Translations under genes and position numbers: made by a program | The notes under the pieces: generated by a model | What the model saw: the letters and a program-made list of their open reading frames with translations, nothing else | Database searches by the model: none | Told to the model about the DNA's origin: nothing | In this document: positions 14,730-21,903 of the stretch, piece after piece | Layout: each line of letters begins with the position of its first letter | Numbering within the stretch: position 1 is the first letter of the stretch | NCBI GenBank assembly: GCA_900772565.1 | Contig: CAAHET010000077.1 | Span: 1 to 24,144 of the forward strand | Reading direction: 5' to 3' | Source of the DNA: an uncultured Faecalibacterium sp. | GTDB lineage: Bacteria > Bacillota > Clostridia > Oscillospirales > Ruminococcaceae | DNA length: 24,144 nucleotides

Positions 14730-14758
14730 AGTATAACCTTTTTTGTGCGTATTGTCAA
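14730..14758 (-). promoter_or_regulatory. Strong minus-strand promoter opposing the small ORF
   Basis: Consensus TTGACA (14758-14753) and TATACT (14735-14730) are exactly 17 bases apart on the minus strand. No protein gene starts downstream before the terminators at 14663-14632 and 14459-14435. Confidence 0.8.
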
Positions 14759-14820
14759 GCAAAACGGGCACAGCGGCAGGCCGGAAGCCATATCCCTACC
14801 CAAAAACTTCGTTGAAGGTG

Positions 14821-14849
14821 TTGACAAATGCTGCCGATGGGTTTATTAT
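14821..14849 (+). promoter_or_regulatory. Promoter of the methionine T-box operon
   Basis: Consensus TTGACA (14821-14826) and TATTAT (14844-14849) are separated by 17 bases. Start near 14856, just ahead of the T-box stem I. Confidence 0.85.
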
Positions 14850-14855
14850 AATGTC

Positions 14856-15163
14856 AATATCACAAAAATGGCTGTGAAGAGAAGAGTAGGCCTTCGCATT
14901 GATCCTTACCAGAGAGCCCGGGCGGTGGAAAAGGGCAGGAAACAGGAAGCTGAAAATGGTCTCGGAGCCGTGCGGACGAGGCGCAGGAGTGCTAAGCCCG
15001 CAACGGGATGCGCCCGTTACAGCGTCCGGCTGTAAGCAGCACACGCTGCCGCAGCATCGAGGCTGTATCCGTAAGGATGCAGTGAACCAAGGTGGTACCA
15101 CGGAAGTATGTTTATGCCTCCGTCCTTGCAGAGCCTAAGGCTTGTAAGGACGGGGGCATTTTT
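14856..15163 (+). promoter_or_regulatory. T-box riboswitch, methionine-type
   Basis: A leader of about 308 nt. Stem I is closed by GGCT (14870-14873) and AGCC (14966-14969). The specifier region reads GAAA-ATG-G, with ATG at 14956-14958, the methionine codon. The conserved T-box AAGGTGGTACCACG lies at 15089-15102; its TGGT bulge (15093-15096) matches an ACCA tRNA end, as expected for an A discriminator. The competing terminator has a long stem TGCCTCCGTCCTT (15115-15127) with AAGGACGGGGGCA (15146-15158) and then TTTTT. Uncharged tRNA-Met should stabilise the antiterminator and switch on the genes that follow. Confidence 0.93.
15115..15163 (+). terminator. T-box regulated terminator
   Basis: A 13-bp outer stem (15115-15127 with 15146-15158, with G-T tolerance), an inner GAGCC/GGCT stem and a run of T at 15159-15163. 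Its 5' side competes with the T-box antiterminator. Confidence 0.9.
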
Positions 15164-15248
15164 CATGCGTCCGTTCAAGGCCGCGCGCGGAAAGGTGCCG
15201 TGCGGGCCGCAGTACATAATAGAGAACAAATAGAGAGGGAACAAAACT

Positions 15249-16163
15249 ATGATTACTCGTCGCGATTTTCTGAAAGTTACCGGTGTGGCAGCCGCAGCCG
15301 CTGCCCTGACTGCCTGCGGTGGTTCTTCTTCCACTGCTTCTTCCGCTGCTGCATCCGGCAGCGTGGCATCCTCTGCCGCAGCTAAGCTGGACAAGATCAA
15401 GGTGGCTGTGCCCAACGATACCACCAACGAGGCTCGTGCCCTGACCCTGCTGGAGAAGAACGGCTTCTTCAAGCTGAAGGCAGACGCCGGCCTGACCGCC
15501 ACCAAGAACGACATTGAGGAGAACCCCCTGAACGTTACCGTGGACGAGGTGGAGGCCGCTCAGGTGCCCAACGTCCTGCAGGACGAGGACTACGCCGTCA
15601 TCAACTCCAACTACGCCATCTCTGCCGGTCTGGACCCCATGACCGATGCACTGGCCATGGAGGACGGCTCCTCTGCTTACGTCAACATTCTGGTCTGCAA
15701 GGATGGCAATCAGGAGGAGCCTAAGATCAAGGCTCTGGCCGCTGCCCTGCAGAGCCAGAAGGTGAAGGACTTCATGGACGAGACCTACAAGGGCGCTGTG
15801 GTGTCCGTTGTGGAGAACCCCACCGACGGCTATGATTCCACCGTGGACTATGATGCCCTGAACGGCCAGACCGTCAGCTGCGCCGCTACTCCCGCCCCCC
15901 ACTGCGAGGTGCTGGAGATCTGCAAGGAGATCCTTGCCGCCAAGGGCATCACGCTGGACATCCAGGAGTACGACGACTATGTGATCCCCAACCAGATCGT
16001 TGAGGACGGTCAGGTCGATACCAACTACTTCCAGCATCAGCCGTATCTGGACAACTTCAACGCCGAAAAGGGTACCCATCTGGTATCTGTTGCCGGTATT
16101 CACGTAGAGCCCATGGGCATCTACGGCGGCAAGCAGGACAGTCTGGCACCCATCGAGGGATAA
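15249..16163 (+). CDS. metQ: MetQ-type methionine-binding lipoprotein, circularly permuted
   Basis: A 304-residue NlpA/MetQ-family lipoprotein that should deliver methionine to MetNI. The signal peptide has Thr3-Arg-Arg-Asp-Phe-Leu-Lys8 (twin-arginine-like) and lipobox Leu-Thr-Ala-Cys23, then a Ser/Ala linker. The order of family motifs is swapped. Residues 50-185 carry what is normally the C-terminal half: Val-Ala-Val-Pro-Asn-Asp-Thr-Thr-Asn, Glu-Ala-Ala-Gln-Val-Pro, Ala-Val-Ile-Asn-Ser-Asn-Tyr-Ala, Tyr-Lys-Gly-Ala-Val. After a linker (about 186-207), residues 208-304 carry what is normally the N-terminal half: Thr-Pro-Ala-Pro-His-Cys-Glu, Asp-Tyr-Val-Ile-Pro-Asn-Gln, Phe-Gln-His-Gln-Pro-Tyr-Leu-Asp-Asn-Phe, Glu-Pro-Met-Gly-Ile-Tyr. 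All ligand-site segments remain. GAGAGGGAA precedes the ATG. First gene after the Met T-box. Confidence 0.92.
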   Translation: MITRRDFLKVTGVAAAAAALTACGGSSSTASSAAASGSVASSAAAKLDKIKVAVPNDTTNEARALTLLEKNGFFKLKADAGLTATKNDIEENPLNVTVDEVEAAQVPNVLQDEDYAVINSNYAISAGLDPMTDALAMEDGSSAYVNILVCKDGNQEEPKIKALAAALQSQKVKDFMDETYKGAVVSVVENPTDGYDSTVDYDALNGQTVSCAATPAPHCEVLEICKEILAAKGITLDIQEYDDYVIPNQIVEDGQVDTNYFQHQPYLDNFNAEKGTHLVSVAGIHVEPMGIYGGKQDSLAPIEG

Positions 16164-16185
16164 TCTACCATCGAGGGATAATCTA
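16150..16185 (+). repeat. 18-bp perfect tandem duplication at the metQ stop
   Basis: CCATCGAGGGATAATCTA occurs twice back to back (16150-16167 and 16168-16185). The first copy encodes the last residues and stop of metQ; the second lies between the stop and the metN ribosome site. Confidence 0.95.
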
Positions 16186-16199
16186 AAGGAGCAATTTCT

Positions 16200-17213
16200 G
16201 TGATCGAACTCAAGTACCTTTCCAAGACCTTCCAGATGAAGGATGGCGCGGTGAAAGCGCTGCAGAACATCAACCTCACCATTCCCGATGGTTCCATCTA
16301 CGGCATCATCGGTATGTCCGGTGCGGGCAAATCTACGTTGGTGCGCTGCATCAACCTGTTGGAGCGCCCCACCGGCGGCAGTGTGGTGATCGACGGCGTG
16401 GCCATGGAGACCTTGTCTCCCGCCTCGCTGCGCAAGCGCCGCCGGGAGATCACCATGATCTTCCAGCAGTTCAACCTGCTCATGCAGCGCACCTGCCTGA
16501 AGAACGTCTGCTTCCCCATGGAACTGGCAGGCGTAAAGAAGGCCGAGGCGGAAAAGCGCGCCATGGAGCTGCTGGAGATGGTGGGTCTGCCGGATAAGGC
16601 CAACGCCTACCCGGCACAGCTGTCCGGCGGTCAGAAGCAGCGCATCGCCATTGCCCGCGCACTGGCAACCAACCCCAAGGTGCTGCTGTGCGACGAGGCC
16701 ACCAGCGCGCTGGACCCCAACACCACCCACTCCATCCTGACCCTGATCAAGGATATCAACCGCAAGCTGGGCATCACCGTGGTGGTCATTACCCACCAGA
16801 TGAGCGTGGTGGAGGAGATCTGCGACAGCGTGGCCATTCTGGACGGCGGTGTGGTCGTGGAACAGGGCTCGGTACAGGAAATTTTTGCAAGCCCCAAAAC
16901 GGCAGCTGCCAAGCGTCTGGTGGCACCCAACGGCGGCAGCGCAGCGCGGGATCTTTCCTTCTTTGCGCCGGATGACCATGTGGTGCGCGTTACCTTTAAT
17001 GGTTCTTCCACTGCAAAGCCGCTGGTGGCAAGCCTTGCCGCCGAAAAAGGCATTCTGGTGTCGGTGCTCAGCGCCGATACCCGTGATCTGAGCGGCCAGT
17101 GCTACGGCTCCATGCTGCTCAAGCTGCCCGCAGAGCTTGCGGTCGCACAGCAGGCTGTGGAATATATGCGCAGCCAGTCCGGCGTAACGGTAGAGGAGGT
17201 GACCGGTATATGA
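16200..17213 (+). CDS. metN: Methionine ABC transporter ATP-binding protein
   Basis: A 337-residue ATPase of the methionine importer. Walker A Gly38-Met-Ser-Gly-Ala-Gly-Lys-Ser-Thr46, Q-loop Gln89-Gln90, signature Leu-Ser-Gly-Gly-Gln-Lys-Gln-Arg (141-148), Walker B Val-Leu-Leu-Cys-Asp-Glu (161-166). Residues about 265-337 form the NIL domain, which in MetN binds methionine and inhibits transport when the cell is replete. The start is GTG at 16200, with AAGGAG 8 bases upstream. Its stop overlaps the metI start as ATGA. Length matches family members that carry the NIL domain. Confidence 0.96.
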   Translation: MIELKYLSKTFQMKDGAVKALQNINLTIPDGSIYGIIGMSGAGKSTLVRCINLLERPTGGSVVIDGVAMETLSPASLRKRRREITMIFQQFNLLMQRTCLKNVCFPMELAGVKKAEAEKRAMELLEMVGLPDKANAYPAQLSGGQKQRIAIARALATNPKVLLCDEATSALDPNTTHSILTLIKDINRKLGITVVVITHQMSVVEEICDSVAILDGGVVVEQGSVQEIFASPKTAAAKRLVAPNGGSAARDLSFFAPDDHVVRVTFNGSSTAKPLVASLAAEKGILVSVLSADTRDLSGQCYGSMLLKLPAELAVAQQAVEYMRSQSGVTVEEVTGI

Positions 17214-17866
17214 ATATCGCAGCTTACGGCTTTGCCATCTGGGAGACCTTTTATGTAACGGTGCTCTCCACCGCCTTTGCGCTGGTGCTGGGTCTGCCGC
17301 TGGGCGTGCTGCTGGTAGCCGGTGACAAGGACGGCATTCTGCCCCTGTCCGGCTGGCTGATGCACCTGATCAACATCGTCATCAACATCCTGCGTAGCGT
17401 GCCCTTCCTCATCCTGATGATCTGCGTGTTCCCGCTTACCCGCGCCATCGTGGGCACTACGGTGGGCACCAAGGCTACCATCGTTCCGCTGGTGGTCGCC
17501 GCCTTCCCCTTTGTGGCACGTCTGGTGGAGACCAGCCTGCGGGAGCTGGATGAAGGCGTAGTGGAAGCTGCCCAGAGCATGGGCGCGACCCCCTTCCAGA
17601 TTATCACCAAGGTCATGATCCCGGAGTGCCTGCCCGGTCTGATCTCCAGCATGACCACCGCACTGACCACCATTCTGGGCTATTCCGCCATGTCCGGCGT
17701 CATCGGCGGCGGCGGTCTGGGCAAGATCGCCCTTTCCTACGGCTACTACCGCTACCAGACCAACATCATGATCGTTTGTGTGGTGCTGCTGGTGCTGATG
17801 GTGCAGGCGTTCCAGTCTGTGGGTACTTTGTGGGCCACCAAGAGCGATAAGCGCCTGCGGAAATAA
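17210..17866 (+). CDS. metI: Methionine ABC transporter permease
   Basis: A 218-residue MetI-type permease with about five membrane segments. The EAA loop reads Glu-Ala-Ala-Gln-Ser-Met-Gly-Ala-Thr-Pro, followed by the family Ile-Pro-Glu-Cys-Leu-Pro-Gly, and the conserved Gly-Tyr-Ser-Ala-Met-Ser-Gly-Val-Ile-Gly-Gly-Gly-Gly-Leu-Gly is present. The ATG at 17210 is preferred because GAGGAGGTGA lies just upstream and it overlaps the metN stop; an in-frame ATG at 17099 would read inside metN in another frame. It completes the MetQNI importer. Confidence 0.95.
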   Translation: MNIAAYGFAIWETFYVTVLSTAFALVLGLPLGVLLVAGDKDGILPLSGWLMHLINIVINILRSVPFLILMICVFPLTRAIVGTTVGTKATIVPLVVAAFPFVARLVETSLRELDEGVVEAAQSMGATPFQIITKVMIPECLPGLISSMTTALTTILGYSAMSGVIGGGGLGKIALSYGYYRYQTNIMIVCVVLLVLMVQAFQSVGTLWATKSDKRLRK

Positions 17867-17880
17867 GAATCTTTGATTTT

Positions 17881-17920
17881 TCGATTCCCCGCCGGAGGCA
17901 GCCCCTCCTGCGGGGAATCG
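17881..17920 (+). promoter_or_regulatory. Intercistronic hairpin between metI and metY
   Basis: CGATTCCCCGC (17882-17892) pairs with GCGGGGAATCG (17910-17920), and inside it GGAGG pairs with CCTCC. No T-run follows (TCCTTCC), so it is a poor intrinsic terminator and more likely affects mRNA processing or stability, or weak attenuation, between transporter and biosynthesis genes. Confidence 0.6.
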
Positions 17921-17958
17921 TCCTTCCCGACCAAAAAACCAGCAAAGGAGTATGTTGT

Positions 17959-19233
17959 ATGAACCGTGATACCATCTGTGTGCAGGGCGGCTACACCCCC
18001 GGCAACGGCGAGCCCCGTCAGATCCCCATCATCCAGTCCACCACCTTCAAGTACGCCACCAGCGAGGACATGGGCAAGCTGTTCGATCTGGAGGCAGACG
18101 GCTATTTCTATTCCCGCCTGCAGAACCCCACCTGCGACATGGTAGCCAAAAAGATCTGCGAGCTGGAGGGCGGTACCGCCGCCATGCTTACCTCCAGCGG
18201 ACAGGCCGCAAACTTCTTTGCGCTGTTCAATATCTGCGAAGCAGGGGACCATATCGTGGCCTCCAGCACCATCTACGGCGGCACCTTCAACCTCATCTCG
18301 GTCACCATGGCCAAGATGGGCATTACTGCCACCTTCGTAGACCCTCTGTGCACCGAGGAGGAGCTGAACGCCGCCTTCCAGCCCAACACCAAGGTGGTGT
18401 TCGGCGAGACCATCGCAAATCCCGCCCTGACCGTGCTGGACATTGAAAAGTTCGCCAAGGCCGCCCACGCCCACGGTGTGCCGCTGATGGTGGACAACAC
18501 CTTCCCCACGCCGGTCAACTGCCGCCCCTTTGAGTGGGGTGCGGACATCGTGACCCACTCCACCACCAAGTACATGGACGGTCACGGCGCAGTGCTGGGC
18601 GGTGCCATCGTGGACGGCGGCAAGTTCGACTGGATGGCCCACGCCGAGAAGTTCCCGGGTCTGTGTACCCCGGACGACAGCTACCACGGCATCACCTACG
18701 CCGAGCGCTTCGGCAAAGAGGGGGCTTTCATCACCAAGGCCACCGCGCAGCTCATGCGGGACTTCGGCTCCATGCAGTCCCCCATGAACGCCTATATGCT
18801 GAACCTTGGTCTGGAAAGCCTGCACGTTCGGATGCAGCGCCACTGCGCCAACGGCATGGCGGTGGCACAGTTCCTGGAGAACCACCCCAAGGTGGCCTAT
18901 GTGAACTACTGCGGGCTGGAAAGCAGCCCCTACCACGCACTGGCGCAGAAGTACCTGCCAAACGGCAGCTGCGGCGTGGTCAGCTTTGGCCTGGCGGGTG
19001 GACGTCAGGCTGCCAGCACCTTTATGAAGGAGCTGAAGCTTGCCGCCATCGAGACCCATGTGGCGGATGCCCGCACCTGCTGCCTGAACCCCGCCTCCAG
19101 CACCCACCGTCAGATGAACGATGAGCAGCTGGCCGCCGCAGGTGTGCCCGCCGAGCTGGTGCGCATGAGCTGCGGTCTGGAATCTGCCGAGGATCTCATT
19201 GCCGATATCGCACAGGCACTGGATAAGGTATGA
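17959..19233 (+). CDS. metY: O-acetylhomoserine sulfhydrylase
   Basis: A 424-residue PLP enzyme of the Cys/Met metabolism family. It makes homocysteine from O-acetylhomoserine and sulfide. PLP Lys204 lies in His-Ser-Thr-Thr-Lys-Tyr-Met-Asp-Gly-His-Gly; Tyr51-Ser-Arg is the phosphate-contacting motif from the partner subunit; Asp179-Asn-Thr-Phe contacts the pyridine; the C-terminal Asn-Pro-Ala-Ser-Ser-Thr-His is typical. The length of about 425 fits MetY better than cystathionine gamma-synthase (about 380). AAAGGAG lies 8 bases before the ATG. It sits between the methionine importer and metA. Confidence 0.94.
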   Translation: MNRDTICVQGGYTPGNGEPRQIPIIQSTTFKYATSEDMGKLFDLEADGYFYSRLQNPTCDMVAKKICELEGGTAAMLTSSGQAANFFALFNICEAGDHIVASSTIYGGTFNLISVTMAKMGITATFVDPLCTEEELNAAFQPNTKVVFGETIANPALTVLDIEKFAKAAHAHGVPLMVDNTFPTPVNCRPFEWGADIVTHSTTKYMDGHGAVLGGAIVDGGKFDWMAHAEKFPGLCTPDDSYHGITYAERFGKEGAFITKATAQLMRDFGSMQSPMNAYMLNLGLESLHVRMQRHCANGMAVAQFLENHPKVAYVNYCGLESSPYHALAQKYLPNGSCGVVSFGLAGGRQAASTFMKELKLAAIETHVADARTCCLNPASSTHRQMNDEQLAAAGVPAELVRMSCGLESAEDLIADIAQALDKV

Positions 19234-19281
19234 TTTCCTCCCGCGACAAAAGTGAAATCAAAAATCATGATACCCCTGAAG

Positions 19282-19309
19282 ATGGCAAAGCGAACGCGGA
19301 GCCATTTTT
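19282..19309 (+). terminator. Weak terminator-like hairpin between metY and metA
   Basis: ATGGC (19282-19286) pairs with GCCAT (19301-19305), followed directly by TTTT. The loop is large and the stem only five pairs, so it would at most terminate partially. It lies 34 bases before the metA start. Confidence 0.35.
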
Positions 19310-19338
19310 GAATCGTCTAGCAAAGGAGCAATCATCCT

Positions 19339-20274
19339 ATGCCGCTGATCATCCCCAAGACCTTACCCGCCTTTGATGCCCTTTATGAAGAAAACGTCTT
19401 TGTCATGCACCGGGAGCGGGCGCTGGCGCAGCATATCCGCCCGCTGGAAATTCTGATCCTGAACCTGATGCCCACCAAGATCGCCACCGAGACCCAGATC
19501 GCCCGGCTGCTGGCCAACACCCCGCTGCAGGTGCACATGACCCTGCTGCAAACTGCCAGCCACTCTGCTACCCATGTGTCAGCTGCCCACCTTGAGGCTT
19601 TTTACAAAACCTTTGACGAGGTGAAGAACAACCGCTACGACGGTATGATCATCACCGGTGCGCCGGTGGAGACCATGGATTTTGAGCAGGTGGACTACTG
19701 GAACGAGCTGTGCGAGATCATGGACTTCAGTGAAACGAACGTCTACTCCACCCTCCATGTCTGCTGGGGCGCACAGGCTGGGCTGTACTACCACTACGGC
19801 GTGCGCAAGCAGCTGCTGCCGGAAAAGATGTTCGGCGTGTTCGAGCACCGGGTCACCCGTCCCGCAAACCCGCTGGTGCGCGGCTTTGATGAGGTGTTCT
19901 ACGCCCCCCACAGCCGCCACACCGGCATCTGCCGGGAGGATGTGGACAACTGCGCCGCCCTGCGTATTTTGGCCGAGAGCGACACCGCCGGGCCCTTCCT
20001 GATGAGCACCGAGAACGGGCGGCAGATCTTTGTCACCGGCCACCCGGAGTATGATAAGTACACGCTGGATGCCGAGTATAAGCGGGACGTAGCCAAGGGC
20101 CTGCCCATCCATGTGCCTGCCAACTACTACCCAGACGACGACCCTGCAAAGCCGCCGCTGTTCCGCTGGCGCGCCCACGCCCACCTGCTGTATGAAAACT
20201 GGCTGAACTATTATGTTTACCAGAACACCCCCTACGATCTGGGGGATATCCAGCGGGTAAAACACGAGAAGTAA
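19339..20274 (+). CDS. metA: Homoserine O-acetyltransferase (MetA type)
   Basis: A 311-residue MetA-family acyltransferase, the first committed step of methionine synthesis from homoserine. The catalytic triad is visible: Cys142 in His-Val-Cys-Trp-Gly-Ala-Gln, His235 and Glu237 in Gly-His-Pro-Glu-Tyr-Asp. Residue 111, which selects the acyl donor in this family, is Glu (Gly-Ala-Pro-Val-Glu-Thr), the form associated with acetyl-CoA, whereas enteric succinyl-CoA enzymes have Gly. This matches the O-acetylhomoserine-using MetY next door. AAAGGAG lies about 11 bases before the ATG. Last gene of the methionine locus, ended by a strong terminator. Confidence 0.95.
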   Translation: MPLIIPKTLPAFDALYEENVFVMHRERALAQHIRPLEILILNLMPTKIATETQIARLLANTPLQVHMTLLQTASHSATHVSAAHLEAFYKTFDEVKNNRYDGMIITGAPVETMDFEQVDYWNELCEIMDFSETNVYSTLHVCWGAQAGLYYHYGVRKQLLPEKMFGVFEHRVTRPANPLVRGFDEVFYAPHSRHTGICREDVDNCAALRILAESDTAGPFLMSTENGRQIFVTGHPEYDKYTLDAEYKRDVAKGLPIHVPANYYPDDDPAKPPLFRWRAHAHLLYENWLNYYVYQNTPYDLGDIQRVKHEK

Positions 20275-20317
20275 ATAACAAAAAGGCGATGCCGCACGGC
20301 ATCGCCTTTTTGTTATT
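20274..20317. terminator. Bidirectional terminator shared by metA and the flavin reductase gene
   Basis: A perfect 20-bp stem (20274-20293 with 20298-20317) and a GCAC loop. T-runs occur on both strands. The arms overlap the metA stop codon on one side and the flavin reductase stop (20315-20313) on the other. Confidence 0.92.
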
Positions 20318-20897
20318 TTTTACGCTTTGCGGGCTTTTTCTTACGCACGCTGTAGCCAAAGGTGCCCAGCTTTTTGCCGAGCGCCAAGTACTCCCCGTGG
20401 CTGTACACGATGAGATTTGCCTTGTCCAGACACAGCTTGCCTTTTTCGTCCAGCAAGCTCTCGTCCACATCGCAGGCTACCACCTCGGCTAAAAACAGGT
20501 CGTGGCTGCCCAGCGGGATACGCTGGGTGATGCGGCACTCCAAGTTGACCGGGCTTTCCTCCAGCACCGGGCAGTCGGTCAGCACGCTGCCGGGGGCGGC
20601 GTGCAGGCCGCAGGCGGCAAACTTGTCCACGTCGCGGCCGCTCTTCACGCCGCACCAGTCGATGGCGCGTACCAGTTTTTCGGTGGGCAGATTGATGGCG
20701 AACTGCCCGCTCTCGCACAGCAGTTGGTGGCTGTACCGCTCCGGCCGCACGCTGATGGATACCATGCTGGGCTGGGTGCAGATGGTGCCTGTCCAGCCGA
20801 TGGTGATAAGGTTGGGCTTTTCCAGCCCGCCGCAGGATACCAGTACCGGCGGCTCCGGGTTCAGAAGGGTGCTGCCCTTCCAGCTTTGCTTGCTCAT
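20313..20897 (-). CDS. Flavin reductase family protein
   Basis: A 194-residue cytosolic flavoprotein of the flavin-reductase-like, split-barrel class (flavoredoxin type). Features: N-terminal Pro-Val-Leu-Val-Ser-Cys-Gly, then Asn-Leu-Ile-Thr-Ile-Gly-Trp-Thr-Gly-Thr, the FMN-contacting Ser-Ile-Ser-Val-Arg-Pro-Glu-Arg-Tyr-Ser, Phe-Ala-Ile-Asn-Leu-Pro, and a Lys/Arg-rich C-terminal tail of about 11 residues. It likely transfers electrons via bound FMN; partner unknown. The ATG at 20897 overlaps the stop of the glycosyltransferase gene as ATGA and AAGGAA precedes it, so the two are translationally coupled although unrelated in role. Longer in-frame starts lie inside the glycosyltransferase gene and are rejected. 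Confidence 0.85.
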   Translation of the reverse strand: MSKQSWKGSTLLNPEPPVLVSCGGLEKPNLITIGWTGTICTQPSMVSISVRPERYSHQLLCESGQFAINLPTEKLVRAIDWCGVKSGRDVDKFAACGLHAAPGSVLTDCPVLEESPVNLECRITQRIPLGSHDLFLAEVVACDVDESLLDEKGKLCLDKANLIVYSHGEYLALGKKLGTFGYSVRKKKPAKRKK

Positions 20898-21874
20898 CCG
20901 TGATATTTCCTTTCGTAGGGAGCCCATGTGCGCTCCGAGATGATATAGCGCGGGCGGGCTTTGGTCTCCATATAGATCTTGCCGATATACTCGCCGATCA
21001 CGCCCAGACACACCAGCTGCACGCCGCCCATAAAGCAGACGATGCACACGGTGGACGCCCAGCCTGCCACGCTGCTGCCCATGGCGGCGCATACGATGGC
21101 CCAGATGACCCCGATAAAGCTGACAAGGCTTACCGCGATGCCCGCCCCGGTGATGATGCGGATAGGCTTGTTGGAAAGGCTGGTAATGCCGTCAAAGGCC
21201 AGCGCCAGCATCTTGCTCAGGGGGTAGTGGCTCTCACCGGCCAGGCGCTCGTGGCGCTCGTAGGTGACCACATCGTGAGCAAAGCCCACCAGCGGCACCA
21301 TGCCCCGCAAAAAGATGTTGACCTCCTTATAGTCCGCAAAGCTTTCCAGCACGCGGGTGCTGATCAGGCGGTAGTCTGCGTGGTTGAATACGATATCCGC
21401 GCCCAAGGCGTTCATCACGTGATAAAAGCCCTCGGCGGTGAACCGCTTGAAGAAGGTGTCGGTGTCCCGGCGGCTGCGCACACCGTACACCACCTCGGCA
21501 CCGTCCAGATACTTTTTTACCATCTCGTCCATGGCGTTGATGTCATCCTGACCGTCACAGTCGATGGAGATGGTGATATCGCAGCTGTCGCTGTGCAGTG
21601 CCTCCATCAGCCCCGCCAGCACGGCGTTCTGGTGGCCGCGGTTGCGGCTCTGGGAAATGCCGATATAGTGCTCGTCCTGCGCGGCAAAGCTCTGGATCAG
21701 CTCCCACGTTTTGTCGCGGGAGCCATCGTTGACAAAGAGCACCCGGCTTTTATCGCTGACCAGCCCCTGTGCGGTCAGACTGTGGATCTTTTCCAGAAAC
21801 ATGGGTGCTGTAATGGGCAGCACCTGCTCCTCGTTGTAGCAGGGAATCACGATCCAGAGAACAGGTTTGGACAT
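20894..21874 (-). CDS. Membrane-anchored family-2 glycosyltransferase (GtrB/DPM1-like)
   Basis: A 326-residue enzyme. The GT-A domain (1-220) starts Val-Ile-Pro-Cys-Tyr-Asn-Glu-Glu and has Val-Asn-Asp-Gly-Ser-Arg-Asp and the nucleotide-sugar motif Ile-Asp-Cys-Asp-Gly-Gln-Asp-Asp. Arg-Asn-x-Gly-His-Gln is typical of polyprenyl-phosphate sugar transferases. Two membrane helices follow (about 236-258 and 267-292), then a short cytosolic tail with Gly-Glu-Tyr-Ile-Gly-Lys-Ile-Tyr. It should transfer a sugar from a nucleotide donor to a polyprenyl phosphate for envelope glycosylation. AAGGAG lies 10 bases before the ATG at 21874. No flippase or GtrA-like gene is adjacent. Confidence 0.92.
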   Translation of the reverse strand: MSKPVLWIVIPCYNEEQVLPITAPMFLEKIHSLTAQGLVSDKSRVLFVNDGSRDKTWELIQSFAAQDEHYIGISQSRNRGHQNAVLAGLMEALHSDSCDITISIDCDGQDDINAMDEMVKKYLDGAEVVYGVRSRRDTDTFFKRFTAEGFYHVMNALGADIVFNHADYRLISTRVLESFADYKEVNIFLRGMVPLVGFAHDVVTYERHERLAGESHYPLSKMLALAFDGITSLSNKPIRIITGAGIAVSLVSFIGVIWAIVCAAMGSSVAGWASTVCIVCFMGGVQLVCLGVIGEYIGKIYMETKARPRYIISERTWAPYERKYHG

Positions 21875-21903
21875 TGCTTGATTGCTCCTTAATTATAAAA
21901 TAA

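Noticed and set aside
15135..16979. 614-codon minus-strand ORF across metQ and metN
   Set aside because: It is the complement of two real genes, has no ribosome site and no domain; length reflects GC-rich third positions.
17881..17920. Intrinsic terminator between metI and metY
   Set aside because: The stem is strong but no T-run follows; kept only as an intercistronic hairpin.
17752..19107. 451-codon minus-strand ORF opposite metY
   Set aside because: Antisense shadow of a gene with intact PLP-enzyme motifs.
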